In this document: piece after piece, positions 23,905 through 35,220 of the stretch | How the letters are laid out: each line of letters opens with the position of its first letter | How positions within the stretch are numbered: the first letter of the stretch is position 1 | Source: [Phialemoniopsis] sp. UDSM-2020 | Taxonomy: Eukaryota > Ascomycota > Sordariomycetes > Thyridiales > Thyridiaceae | NCBI GenBank assembly: GCA_018873225.1 | Contig: JAEILZ010000007.1 | Location: 1,054,001 to 1,118,000, forward strand | Reading direction: 5' to 3' | DNA length: 64,000 bases | Notes under the pieces: generated by a model | Told to the model about the DNA's origin: nothing | The model's database searches: none | What the model saw: the letters and a program-made list of their open reading frames with translations, nothing else | Made by a program: the position numbers and the translations under genes

Positions 23905-24762
23905 AGCGGAGCCCCTTGGGCAGGAATCCCTTGATCCCACCTAGCCATTATTGGTCACATGTGGGGTATGGAAATGCTATGCTCGTAACAGCAGCTGGAA
24001 GGCAAAGTCGTGGGGAATAGGGAAAGAGGAAAGGGGAATATGCATGTTATGAGGGATTAAAGACAGGCATAAGATAGGCGGGCAAGATGACGGTGCAGGG
24101 AAAGGTGACAATCGTATCGTATACCAAAGATTACTATGGTTGACAAGACTCAACCCCAAAATGCAGGCGATCACCTCATTCTCCAAGTCGTACACTGTGT
24201 TCACCGCATTGAAGTCGTACTTGAAAGCCAAGACAGGGTGTAGGATCACTTAGATGTAGCTGGGTTCTATCTGTTGGCGTACACTTCACATTCAACACTG
24301 ACCTATTCGCGTTGGCCCTCTAGCACGCACTAGACAGATACAACCCGATATCGAATTTATGTCCGGAGGTGTTGTAGTGAGGACTACCGTTGCCTTGCTA
24401 GAGTTGCTGACTCGACTCGAGCCTGCAGTCGCTCAAGCATCTTGTCAATGCGAGCGATAAGTAATAAACAACTATTGGTAAAGCCGCTTTTCTTATCCTT
24501 TCCATAGCGGCCCCCGCCTCATCCTTCATCCATCTCAGCGACTTTCCTGTTTGGGACATTTTCCGCTTCTTTCGTTGGTGTCCCCGCATTACGGAACCCC
24601 GCAATCTTCAGATCGACAGTGGAAAAGGGACGGGCGGTGATTTGCTTGCAGGTAATGAATCTTTATTAGCATCTACCGCACTGCCGGATCTCAGGATACC
24701 ACAGCGAAGCTCATCTTTCAAACGAGAATATCTCTATTGCTGAATATACTTTGCTGTCCCAA
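23905..24762. other. Intergenic between APC2 and the SDR gene
   Basis: This 858 bp gap contains the SDR promoter. No gene or repeat is recognised. Confidence 0.4.
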
Positions 24763-25758
24763 ATGGATCACCAAGCACCAGGGCTGAAAGTTGCTCTGAT
24801 CACCGGAGGAGGTACTCACACCACCATCTCCAGTATGGCTACGGTATTAACATTATTTGCACAGGGAGTGGTATTGGCTATGGCGTTGCCCAATCATTAG
24901 GTCGAAGCGCGGAATACGCGGTTCATATCGCAGATTTTGACCGCGTCCGTGGACAAGAAGCCGCTGCAACACTCGGCGCATGTGCCACTTTTCATCATGT
25001 TGACGTTACCTCGTGGAAAGACCTGTCATCCGTCTTCGAGACCGTGTTCAAGAGCCACGGGAGGATTGATTTTGTCTTTGCCAACGCCGGCATCCTAGAG
25101 AAGGGCAACTTTTACGCCGAGCATACCCTCGACCAGCCACTGCCTCCTCTGAATGATCCAATATTTGACGTCAATCTCCTGGCGGTGCGCAACACGGCCT
25201 ACTTGGCCCTTCACTATTTCCGCCATTCACCCCGCGACATCAAGAAGAATCTGATCGTTACCGGAAGTATCGGATCGCTCTATCCTTGCTTTTCGATCCC
25301 GCAGTACACGGCTACAAAGTGTAAGGCCGCCGAGCTGGTTGCGCAGGCATGTCATAGTTCCTGCAGAAACATCACGCTAACTCATATCCTCGATTCTTGT
25401 AGATGGTGTCTTGGGCTTTGTTCGCTCCATCGCCCCCAACCTCGGGCGGGAAGGAATCCGGGCCAACATCATCCTCCCGGGCAACGTTGAGACGCGGCTC
25501 ATTCCCGCCGAAGAATGGAAGCTTTACCCCGAAGGGTCGTTCACCACTGTAGAGTTCATCGCGGAGAAGGTAATGGACTTAATCGCAGGCGGGGATCTGG
25601 AGGATCACTGGGGAAAGAAGGTGAGCGGGTCTGACTGCCAGGGCCTCGCGATCGAGCTGCACATGAACAAGATGTTTTTCAGAGAGCAGCATGCTTGGTG
25701 CGACGAGATGATGGAGAAGATTATGGCGACGACCGAGCATGAACTACATAGCAGTTGA
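24763..25758 (+). CDS. Short-chain dehydrogenase/reductase
   Basis: Three exons, 24763-24811, 24865-25320 and 25403-25758, encode 286 residues. Splicing exon 1 to exon 2 rebuilds the cofactor motif TGGGSGIG at residues 14-21. NAG follows at mid-protein, and the catalytic Tyr-x3-Lys appears as YTATK with an upstream Ser in GSIGS. The second intron is placed directly after that motif (AAGT|GTAAGG), giving a continuous YTATKYGVLGFVR helix. It is a classical SDR of the 15-hydroxyprostaglandin-dehydrogenase-like type and should oxidise an alcohol or reduce a ketone with NAD(P)(H). There is no targeting signal. It is tandem with the cyclase-like gene. Confidence 0.88.
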
Positions 25759-26446
25759 ATGGCGGTCTGACAGAAAGACCGTTTTGAGTTGCACGACCAC
25801 AAACTACCGTTTCAATAGCGACTGCGAATTGGCTCTGGCTTTTCGATGTCTATATCCCTTGGTTTTTCTATCGCATTCCATCTGACTGCCCTACGATGTC
25901 ACACAGTACGATTAGCGCGTAAGGCCTTATGATTTTGCGGGCCATGACTTGCGCCGTCATGTAACGCTCTTGGATTCTGGCACGGGCACAAGCCTATCAA
26001 AATTGTGGTTATGTCAAAATCATATCCCTCACGTAATAGCCCTCCTTAGTACTCCGCGGTACGCCTGCTTATCAGTACAAGATGACGTCGCACGCATAGA
26101 GCCTAATGCATGTGCTGAGAGGTGGAGAGATACGAAGCCCTGGTTCGCCATGCCCACTACTCTCCTGCACTAACTTAATCTACCCTCTTATTAGCCACCC
26201 CTCATCTGTCCCGACCCCCTTCCCCTTCTAGACATTTCCCGGCAAGACGGTGCGGGGGACTGGGGCTTAGCAATGAATGGTAGATATACGGGCGGTATCG
26301 GAGCGATTTGACCTTTTTACGACTGGCTTGGGCGGGCAAGAGCAGGAAAGACAAATAAAGAACTGACCGGGACACGAATCTTACTAGCAAAAGAGCATTA
26401 CCTCCGACCTCCCCATGTCAAACTGGCGGAAGTCATCGTTGACAAC
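25759..26446. promoter_or_regulatory. Upstream region of the cyclase-like gene
   Basis: This 688 bp gap contains GACCCCCTTCCCC at 26213-26225, differing by one base from the element upstream of APC2. No gene is supported. Confidence 0.35.
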
Positions 26447-27724
26447 ATGACTGAACAGGTGTACCACTTTCCAGATTTCGACGACCTTGCCCCCGTCCCA
26501 GGTCAGCCTCAGGGCTGTCTATGGGGGTTCTACGATAGGAATAATGTCAAAGACGAATTAGGGGGTACGCTTAATCACTGTTGCTGAACGAATTCCTGCT
26601 GACGCGTGAGCAAAAAAAAAAAGCCGTCAATCTCCTCACCCCATCTGTGGTGAAGCAGGCGAGCGCGGAGGTCAAAAAGGGTATCCACATACAACTCGAT
26701 TGGCCTCTCAACAATCTACAGTTCCCGGGGCTTTCGAGAATATCCTTGGGACACAAGGTATTGGACCTCGCTCCGCATGGGTACGCGGGCCTGGACGACG
26801 AGCTTCACATCAACACGCAGACCAGCTCGCAGTGGGATAGTCTCAAACACGTCAGTTGGATTCCTCGAGAGACCGTCTAACCGCGCTATCCACTAAGTTC
26901 CTGTCCAGTGGGCAACTCAAGATACCAAAGTCTTCTACAATGGCCTATCATATGAAGAGGCTTTGACGACCAAGAGGAATGGGATCCATAGTAAGTCAAT
27001 TGTTGATCCCTGAGAGGACAGATTGGAAAACGCTGATTGTCTTCGGGTAGATATTTGCGAGCATGGCGGGATTGTCGGCCGAGGTGTTCTGGTAGATTGG
27101 GTACATCTTCTTGCTGTTGGCCATCTCACAATGCATTCCGGTCACTGACCCTGTGCCTAGCTGCGCTGGTGGGAACACGAACACCCGGGCGAAGAGCCCC
27201 CATCGCCGAACACGCCGTACGTGATCAAGATCGAAGACATCGAAGCAACCCTCAGATATCAAGGGACTGAGCTGCGCATGGGCGATATCTGTCTCTTCCG
27301 CACAGGGTTTGTCCGCTGGCACAAGTAAGTTCACACGGTCGAAAGACCATCGAGACGCGGCTAATCTGAGACGAATTCGATCAGCGGTGCGAGCGCAGAG
27401 GATCGGGCACGCGAATCTGCTGAAGCCGAAGGCGTCATCGGCCTCGAAAGCAACATGGATGCGGTGCGCTGGTTTTATTCCAAGCACTTTGCTGCTGTGG
27501 CCGGCGATAGCATTGGCTTTGAGGCCGAGCCAGTCAAGGGAAGCGTCTTGTTGCATGACTGGCTGATTGCCCAATGGGGCACCCCAATTGGGGAACTTTG
27601 GAACCTCGAGGAGCTGAGTTCTCAGTGCGGGAACCAAGGGAGATGGACATTCTTCCTCACCTCGGCACCATTGCATGTCAAAGGAGGTGTTGCTTCGCCC
27701 CCAGGCGCAATTGCCATTCTATGA
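26447..27724 (+). CDS. Cyclase-family metal hydrolase (kynurenine formamidase-like)
   Basis: Six exons are inferred: 26447-26564, 26624-26850, 26909-26990, 27051-27100, 27161-27324 and 27385-27724, giving 326 residues. The second acceptor side is an A-rich run (AAAAAG|CC), and intron 2 uses a GTCAGT donor. The protein matches fungal members of the PF04199 cyclase family: VNLLTPSVV near residue 45, NTQTSSQWDSLKH carrying the Asp and His of the metal site, HGGIVGRGVLVDW, and a GDICLFRTGF core strand. Characterised relatives hydrolyse formyl-kynurenine or related amides, lactones or cyclic ureas. Here it could open a ring or amide formed by the oxidases (inference). There is no signal peptide or PTS1. 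Confidence 0.85.
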
Positions 27725-28455
27725 GCGTCACTGGCTGGGTCTTGACTAAAGGGAAAACCATGACTTTGCAGCAATAAAGAGACTGTACCTATGTGGTGAA
27801 CTTCGTGATATTTGAAGTTCTCTTGCCTATTTGGGTTCTGAAGTCTTTGGTGCTATACCTCCGTGCGTGAAAACCTCCGTGCGTGAAAGATGTCCAAAGA
27901 ATGTAGCTCGAAGCCAGAGTGGACGACGGGAGACTTGCGGGATGGAAAGAAAGCAGCCCACCCCCCATGGAGCGAATCCGTACCTTGTCCGCCTTCGATG
28001 ATGGGACCCTCGTCCCAGAGAAAAGAGGTCTGAGCCGTTTTGGAACGGTCACAGGTGTCTCGATTGACAGCGATGTCCTACAGTGCGCTTGATTTTGGGT
28101 TGCGGTGTGTGCTTACCTCATTCGGACGGGACGCGACCTGCGTGTACATGTACTCCGCATGTAGAATCTGCCGAAATCGGAGGCACGACAGGCACATTCG
28201 TACCACTCATCTAGGTGTCTCCTTATTGTCGTATGGGGAGATGGGTATTTAGGCATGATTTCTTCCTCCAATCCAAACGAATTTCTAGTTTAACACTAGG
28301 AATACAGCAGTGTTATCTCATCAACACAGCCATCGCTAAATCTAGGCGGGGGATCATCCGAGTGCGCATCTCCAGTCGTTGCCTCCTCTCATAAACTTCA
28401 GCCACCATCAGGTCCAGTCCTTTCACATCTTGTCTTCTTTCTCAGGAAATCGATA
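27725..28455. other. Intergenic upstream of NmrA-like 1
   Basis: This 731 bp gap includes a direct repeat of the phrase cctccgtgcgtgaaa near 27860-27890. No gene is supported. Confidence 0.4.
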
Positions 28456-29466
28456 ATGTCGACTCCGCACAAAAAGGTGATTATTGTCGTTGGTGGCACC
28501 GGTCGACTTGGGAGTTCGGTAGCTTTATCCCTCGCTGGCAATCCGGAATTCACCGTAAAAGTCACAACTCGGGACCCGGCTTCGAAAAAGTCTCAACGGC
28601 TCCGGTCTGCCGGCATTGAAGTCGTCAAAGCTGATTCTTGGCAAGCGAACGAGCTGGATCAAGCGTTCGCCGGTGCTTGGGGAGTCTTTCTGAACACCAA
28701 CTCCGAATCGCCGGACTTCGCCAGCGGAACGGCTCGTGTCGAATCTGATATGGGCAAAATTGTCATTGATGCTGCGAAGCGGCAGGGCGTGGATATCTTC
28801 GTGTTCGCAGATCTTCCAGAGGCCAGCCGTGTGACGAATGGCAAGGTTCATGTCACCAGCTTCGACCAGAAAAACGAGATTTCAAGATACGGCCAGGAAG
28901 TCGGCTTCAAGGCATACGTCAGAGTCAACGTTGGCTGGATGATGGAGAACTTCTGGAACCCTGTCTACGAAATACCATTCGGTGGGTTTGCCAGAGTCAA
29001 GGATTCCGAAGGCTACTTGACTTTGAAGCTGTTCCGTATGGGTAACTCGCCCGAATCGACTCCGTTCACCTCGATTCGTGACGACTATGGAGATATTGTA
29101 CACGGTGTCTTCACGTCGCCTGAAAAGTATGACAAGCAGACTATCTGGGCCGTGTCCGATCCGACCAGCTTTCAAAGTGTCGTGGACGCATATAACCGCG
29201 TCGCTGGACAGCAAGTGGCCCGGTACGCCATCCCAGATCGCCCTGCAGTTTCGAACAATCCGGATAAGGCCAAGGAGGTGAACGGTGTCGGGGCTTACTC
29301 CAACGCAGTCAACGGAAATTACTGCAACGGCGAACCCCTGGATCAGACGGCAGCCAAGGAGCTGAAAAGAATTGGAGCGCAGGCTAGGGGAAATCCGGAC
29401 AACACGGATCTTCAAACTATTGAAGGCTTCATCCGCTCCTACGCTTTTAAAAACGAAGACATGTAA
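28456..29466 (+). CDS. NmrA-like NAD(P)-binding protein 1
   Basis: This intronless gene encodes 336 residues. The N-terminal Rossmann motif is VVGGTGRLG (about residues 11-19), followed by a TRDPAS segment typical of NmrA/HSCARG-type proteins that sense or use NADP(H). The catalytic Tyr of classical SDRs is not evident, as usual in this family. Conserved blocks are FADLPEASRVTNGKV, GWMMENFWNP and DSEGYLTLKLF. It has the same length (336) as NmrA-like 2 at 44.9 kb, with matching blocks throughout, so they are paralogs, although the second has four introns. It is convergent with P450-1. It could be a reductase or a redox-sensing regulator. Confidence 0.88.
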   Translation: MSTPHKKVIIVVGGTGRLGSSVALSLAGNPEFTVKVTTRDPASKKSQRLRSAGIEVVKADSWQANELDQAFAGAWGVFLNTNSESPDFASGTARVESDMGKIVIDAAKRQGVDIFVFADLPEASRVTNGKVHVTSFDQKNEISRYGQEVGFKAYVRVNVGWMMENFWNPVYEIPFGGFARVKDSEGYLTLKLFRMGNSPESTPFTSIRDDYGDIVHGVFTSPEKYDKQTIWAVSDPTSFQSVVDAYNRVAGQQVARYAIPDRPAVSNNPDKAKEVNGVGAYSNAVNGNYCNGEPLDQTAAKELKRIGAQARGNPDNTDLQTIEGFIRSYAFKNEDM

Positions 29467-29969
29467 TGATTGCATCCTCGATACAATAAAAAGACCAATT
29501 CCAAACGCCGAGTGTGTCGGGCTTGCAAAGTTGACATGACCATGTCGTTGTCCCCTTGTACTTCATCTACCATCTGCTGAAGGTTGTCCCGGCGCAATTT
29601 TAGGGTCCTAGAGGCCTGATTCTACTGTATGCGCTTCGCCATTTGTTTGTTATTAGCAGAGGGCTGTGACGAGATGCGCGGCAGGGACTCGCTTGGTTAA
29701 CGTGTCAGGATTCAAACAAGATCAAATGGTCCGGTTCAATTCAATTTCCTTGTGTTCAAGAATAGAAAGGGGCATAAGCCGGCACACTCCACAATGCTGC
29801 GGACGCCAAATCTTGCTTCTACTTATTTAGCCTGCGAAGGGCGACCAAAATGGTGGGCTCAACCTGAGCCTTGCCTACCGTACATATCGTTGCAAGTCTC
29901 TCGTTTATCGAAAGGCCTCTCACACCCTACCAGGATTTTGCAAGACTCTTAACGACATGTCACTCTATT
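29467..29969. other. Convergent intergenic region
   Basis: This 503 bp gap lies between the 3' ends of NmrA-like 1 and P450-1. An AATAAA signal follows the NmrA stop (29484-29490). No gene is supported. Confidence 0.4.
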
Positions 29970-31652
29970 TCACTCTCCTTGCTCTCCTCGCTCAGCCACC
30001 TTCACCCAGAGTTCGGATTGACTGAAAACGCCCATGTTGCTAACGCTTTTCCAAGGACGTTCAGGATTGAGGATAGCGAAGTCGAAATTCCGAATCAGCT
30101 AAGACTAGTGTCAGCAATTGATCTAAAAAAAAAAAAAAAATGTGTTGACAGTCAACATTCCGAGCCGCTTACCTCGAATACGGTCTTTCTGATCTCCATC
30201 ATGGCTAGGTCCATTCCCAAACACCGGTACTTGCCGTAGCCAAAGATCAGTGACCAAACTTTCTGCATCCTGAGTAGGTCATCGGGAGATGCCAGAAGCC
30301 AACGCTCTGGGCGATATATATCCGCGTCATCGCCAAATATTTGACGACTGTGGTGTATCGCCCAGGCATCGTACCCGATATTGACACCCCCAGGTAGATA
30401 GATGGTCTCGCCGTCGAGCTTGACCGTATCCCCCCCTTTGGGCACCGTCTTGGACAAGGTCTCGGCCACCGGAGGATGAATGCGCATGCCTTCTCGGATT
30501 ACCGCGTTCAAGTAGGGAAGGGCACGCGCTTCCGAGTCCTTGATGGGGTTTGAGGCCGTCCCAGCTTTGACCGCTTCGTCAATCTCTTTATGGAGCTTCT
30601 TGTATGCTGGAGGCGTCGAGATCAACCAAAGTAGTATCGTACGGATAGAAGTAGCAGTCGTATCGGAGCCGGCGAAGACGAGCAGGACTGCTTCTGTAGC
30701 ACATTCCTGCTCGGACAAACCGTTTGCCATGAATGTATCAATCATGTCATTGCGCTTGACCGCGTCTTTCTGAGACCTGCTGCTAACTAGCTTTTTGGCC
30801 GTGGCAGCCATTTTACCGAAGCCGCCAGATCCGGCCTTGGATTCATCTGGTCCCAGCATCGCAGCGATCACAGGGATCTGAATCCACTTTGTCAGGCCCA
30901 ATGCCAGACCAGTAGTCCATACACGGAACCCTGCCTCTGTATGCTCGGTGTATCGATCCATATCACAATCATTTGTGACATTGCCGAAAGGTAGGCCGAA
31001 ACCCAAGTCTGATATGAGATCCAGTGCTAGATATTGGATCTTCCGGGCGAGGTCCATCTGGATCGTCCTCGAGTCCGTGGAGATGTACTTGTCTCGAATC
31101 AGTTGGACGAGCTCCATGACGTGCTTCTCAACCGTAGGCTCCATTGTCGAGAGCTGCCTACTGACAAAGGTAGGGGCCAAGCGACGTCGCTGTCTTTCGT
31201 GGAGCTTTTCGTGGACTTGACTGATGATATTATCGCGCCCAGACTCGAACCTGAGTCCGCGATAGTACCATTCCGTTTTGGTGTATGGGGACTTCGTGGC
31301 GCTCATATGGAAGAGGATATCCGGGGATGACGTTATGAGATCGTTCGGCCCTATGCGAGCTAGCGGACCTACGGGGCAATCTTTAGTACGCGTCTACACC
31401 TCGGATCACCAGGCCATGCACCTTACCGTATTCCTTGTTGACTTCAGCATACCAGGCATGGATGTTGTTGGCGAGTATGGCCTTTGTGTGCAAGAAATTG
31501 GACACTCCGGTCAGCCAAGGTCCCTTGATATGGCTCAGGCGACGGTACTGCCATGTTTTGTAACATATCCACAGAGAGAGAACCACAACGCCTCCCCAAT
31601 AGGCCAATGGAAGCAATTCCCCGGTCAGCGTGGCTGTCAGATGCGGTGACAT
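29970..31652 (-). CDS. Cytochrome P450 1 (pisatin demethylase-like)
   Basis: Three exons, 31652-31427, 31368-30173 and 30098-29970, encode 516 residues. An N-terminal membrane anchor (about residues 13-33) is followed by a GPxLARIGPNDL segment. The I-helix oxygen motif is AGSDTT, the K-helix ExxR is EGMR, PERW follows, and the haem loop is FGYGKYRCLG. The last intron contains a 16 bp poly-A tract (plus strand, 30125-30140) next to the 3' splice region. It is an ER-bound monooxygenase needing a P450 reductase encoded elsewhere. It resembles fungal demethylase/hydroxylase P450s, but the substrate is unknown. It is convergent with NmrA-like 1 and divergent to TF2. Confidence 0.92.
30125..30140. 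repeat. Poly-A/T tract in P450-1 intron
   Basis: Sixteen consecutive A on the plus strand, read as poly-T within the P450-1 terminal intron. It may act as part of a long polypyrimidine tract. Confidence 0.85.
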
Positions 31653-32631
31653 GGTGCCAGTATGCGATGGCAGGTAACGTGAATCGCCCTTGCTTGTCTG
31701 AAAGGGAACCTGTGGTATTTATATTTTGCCCTGATTGCTTCCTCGGCCCCAGTCTGGGTCGCAATGAAACGGCATCACCGCTCGTACAAAAGACGCTTCT
31801 ATGCAATTCATGCCCATACCAGGTCGATGCATGCACTCTGTAGGGGTTGAAGGGGCCTGGAGTTACCCGCATCACCTCCTTCGGATTCCATCAATTGGGG
31901 TCAAAACCGAAGGTTTTGGTCGGTCTGTTTGGCTGCCCCATCTGGTCGGTTTCCGTGCTAGCGTTGAGCTCTAAGGGTCTCGACAGTGCTCCACATCTCG
32001 GCACATTTCAACTTGTTCAAGTACTTTGCACCACAACACTACGCTAATCCCCAAAACTTTCCGGATCAGGAAGACTGGCGCGACTACTGGCAGGACCCCG
32101 CAGTGACAATGAGCTAGACTGTCACCTGTGACGAAACGGCAATGACAAATCGGATATGAGAGTCCAGGTTCACGGCAAGATAAGTCGGAAAACATGCGGG
32201 CCTGACTCCGCGATACAATGTGATCCTGAGCTGGTGCGAATTGATATCCTCCAATTTAATAGTCTAGAGCGATGGCAAACTTTCGAGTCAGTTCCTCCTG
32301 GTTCTGTCCACCTAGGGATGCACTAGGCAGGTCATCACCGTAGCGTTGAACAATCGAGGGACTGGACTTGGCTCCGGCATGACCAGGGGCCCCGCCCGAT
32401 CGGTCATAGTGCAGGCGAACCTGGTTGGGCAGAGATAAACCTGTGCCAGCCACACCCCCCTGATAAGCAACTGGAGAACGCGGGGACTTCGCAGGCTAGC
32501 CATGCCATTAATGCGGATTCCTCCAGATGAGGGATTCTCGCGTCGTGAATCACCTCGTTTCATCGAATTTCTGCTTCTGTCGCCAATGCGAGAAATCAGG
32601 TTCCTGTCATTGCTGCCTTTTACTGCCCCCA
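31653..32631. promoter_or_regulatory. Divergent promoter between P450-1 and TF2
   Basis: This 979 bp gap has a minus-strand TATAAATA box at 31723-31716, about 65 bp upstream of the P450-1 ATG. A TTGGGGTCAA element lies near 31895. No gene is supported. Confidence 0.5.
31716..31723 (-). promoter_or_regulatory. TATA box of P450-1
   Basis: TATAAATA on the minus strand, 64-71 bp from the start codon. It has the consensus sequence and spacing of a fungal core promoter. Confidence 0.45.
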
Positions 32632-34023
32632 ATGGCCGCTCGTAAACGATACACGGTTCGATTTGCGCCGATAAAGGAGCTCGGTGATGATGACTCTATG
32701 CAAATACCGCGCCTTGGTCGCACGCCCGAAGCTCCCTCTGCTACGAGAAGTCGCCTGGCCTGTCGGGGATGTCGGATGCGCCACATCAAATGCGACGAAG
32801 GGTTCCCCGTGTGTTCTCAGTGTCGGCAGCGGGGAATTGTCTGTATGCCACGAGGCCGCCTGGTACGCTGGCAGCCCGAGCTGCCCTGGCTGACGGCTTC
32901 GAGCTCTCTGGCAGAACGACGCCCCATCAATCGCCGGCTGCTACAGTACTGGCTGGAAAAAGCGAGTCAAATCATGGTCATAAATGTCGACGAAAACCCC
33001 ATGTCGTTTCCCATCTTGGCCCATCTGTCAACGTCCAACTCGCTTCTGCACACCCTGCAGAGCATCAGTGCCGCGCATGAGACCTATTTCCAATCTCAAG
33101 ACATAGGTACCTGCCTGGAGGAGAGGTGCAAGGCACTAAGCCTCATGCGAGAGGAGCTGAGGTCAGACATATCGCTGGGTACGCAGTCATTCCTGACTGT
33201 CTTCCTCTTCGGTATCTCTGCCACATGGATCGATGACGATATCTCCGCCTTCGGCCAGGAGCATCTGATGGCGGCACGAGCCATTCTCGACCGGATTCTT
33301 GGGCGTGACGACTTCCAAAACGATTCACTGTGGTCATTTCTTCTAGGAGCATTCATGTTTTGGGATATGACGTGCTCCTTTCTCGTTGACTCGAACGACC
33401 AAAGACCTCTCGACACCCCCGAGTTATGCAGCGCCATGCAGAACTTGGGTGGCGACGTGCACCAGGTGAGCCTTGAAGCGACCAAGCTCTTCTACGAGCT
33501 GGCCAGCCTCGGCCGCTATTGTAGGAGAATAGTCGATTTCGACGATAGGGATCTCATGCTTGATATTCATTTCCACGCATACCTGTGTCAATGGCGCACG
33601 GCAATGCCTGGAGATACGCTCTATAGCTCGTTGACTGAATGCTTTCGCTTGTATGGCCTGATCATACTATATCGCATTTGCGGTCTGCCCTGCATCGAAT
33701 CTCCGGACGAGACAGAACAAACGATTCGTTGTTTCGTGAACGAGCTCATATTCCACCTCTCGAAAGTCAGTAGCGATTGGAATTATTTCAAATTTACGGC
33801 TCTTCCGCTCCTCGTTGCCGGCTCGGAGCTGACAGACGAAGACATGAACATGCGGAAACAGATCAGCACTTGGTTTGAGACTTTGTACTCAATCACTCGA
33901 CTTCCTTGCAATATTTGGTCGTCGAAACTGCTTACTGAGCTTTGGACACTGAAAGACTCTGGCGTACAAGTCTCCTGGCTCGAACTGCTGGTTCAAAAGA
34001 AGTGGAAGATTATGTTTGGATAA
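32632..34023 (+). CDS. Zn2Cys6 regulator, Fungal_trans_2 type (TF2)
   Basis: This single-exon gene encodes 463 residues from the ATG at 32632. The frame is open further upstream, but this start aligns the N-terminal VRFAPIK motif with those of TF1, TF3 and TF4. The zinc cluster is CRGCRMRHIKC followed by C-x2-C-x6-C. The body contains the shared blocks RRLLQYWLEKASQIMVI, PMSFPILAHL and SAAHETYF, and the C-terminal LLTELWTLKDSGVQVSWLELL. The latter is close to TF3 and TF4, which places it in the same paralog group. It is predicted to be a nuclear activator or repressor of adjacent cluster genes, and it sits head to head with P450-1. Confidence 0.9.
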   Translation: MAARKRYTVRFAPIKELGDDDSMQIPRLGRTPEAPSATRSRLACRGCRMRHIKCDEGFPVCSQCRQRGIVCMPRGRLVRWQPELPWLTASSSLAERRPINRRLLQYWLEKASQIMVINVDENPMSFPILAHLSTSNSLLHTLQSISAAHETYFQSQDIGTCLEERCKALSLMREELRSDISLGTQSFLTVFLFGISATWIDDDISAFGQEHLMAARAILDRILGRDDFQNDSLWSFLLGAFMFWDMTCSFLVDSNDQRPLDTPELCSAMQNLGGDVHQVSLEATKLFYELASLGRYCRRIVDFDDRDLMLDIHFHAYLCQWRTAMPGDTLYSSLTECFRLYGLIILYRICGLPCIESPDETEQTIRCFVNELIFHLSKVSSDWNYFKFTALPLLVAGSELTDEDMNMRKQISTWFETLYSITRLPCNIWSSKLLTELWTLKDSGVQVSWLELLVQKKWKIMFG

Positions 34024-35220
34024 GACGCAAGGCTTCGTGCTACATGTAGCGGCGGCGCATCATTTATTTGAGTTGGAGACCTAGGATATGTGGCGAAGGA
34101 TCGCTGTATGGAGTTCGTCGATGTCAGGGTGTTGTTTACAGCAAGGGATGCTCCCCGTCCGTTGTTTAATTCGCCTTAATCAGGTTCACAGCGCGTTTCG
34201 GTGCCAGGTAGATAGGGTATAGACTTATCTCCATGACAATGTCAGAACGTGCGATACCATCTGTGGGATATCGCCTTCAGATATCCAACATGAAGGATGC
34301 GTTCAACTATGCCTTGCGTTTGTATCGGTTATCAGAAGCATTCAACCGCGTTAAAGCCTCTCTCTTTCCTTGAAGAGGTTTTATGTGTCATTCGTCGGAA
34401 AGAGCATGGCAATCAAATGCTTGTGGGGGAATTGGGGCTTTTGAACATTTTTACCATAGTCTCCTTGTCAACTGGTAGGACTTGTTGGGTCTCATGGAAG
34501 CGCAGTGAATAAAAGTTGATCTAACGAGCCTTCTGCAAGAGAGAAATTGCACGTCGGCACTCAACCGCTTTGGGGCATCCGGCACCGGCGCAACACACAC
34601 ATTGCGCCTGGATTGGCACAGCGGCATGGTAACCCGGGCTATGGAGACGCCGATCGGGTGATCTTGTATGGGCAGGTTTTGACAAATGCGGGGTTTACCT
34701 TCAATGTTGATACCAACACCCTGCTGCCCATCCCATGCCCCAAGACAGAGCAAGAAGTGGCAGGTGTAGTCATTACCAAATACCATGACTACAATTGCGA
34801 ATACCGTTAAAACAAGTCTGGGAGGGGCCCGAACTGGTCGCAGCCTAGGTCCACCTGTTACGTACTCCGTATAGATGACTAGCGTGTTGAAGTCTCGAGA
34901 GGCGGAAACAGGCTAAAGTAGGCAAGTGGTTCCTCTGGGATACTCTGTTCGTTGCCACCGATGAGTCAGCGGCGACGAGGGTACTGAGACATGGGCTGAG
35001 CATGTGAAAGCGCAGTGCGATCGTCCGTTCGTTCTGTTTGTTCTTGGTGATGTTTAGGGCATTGGCCGAGATGAAGCGGCAAAAGAGCCGTACTTTTACA
35101 ATTTTCATGCGTTTATTGCTTCACGGACTGCTTTCTGGATGATCTATCTGCTGAAATCATCCTTTGGAAACAGCTGAACAATGGGTTGTAATAGCGATAG
35201 TTTCAAAGTCAAGACAATGG
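34024..35220. other. Convergent intergenic region
   Basis: This 1.2 kb gap lies between the 3' ends of TF2 and the MFS gene. A TACTCCGTA 9-mer lies at 34863-34871, with inverse copies in the TF4-PEX11 promoter. An 87-codon plus-strand frame at 34547-34810 has no family resemblance and is not called. Confidence 0.4.

Noticed and set aside
28882..29475. Minus-strand frame of 197 codons
   Set aside because: Antisense shadow of intronless NmrA-like 1.
34547..34810. 87-codon plus-strand frame between TF2 and MFS
   Set aside because: No recognisable family and located in a convergent 3' region; likely chance.
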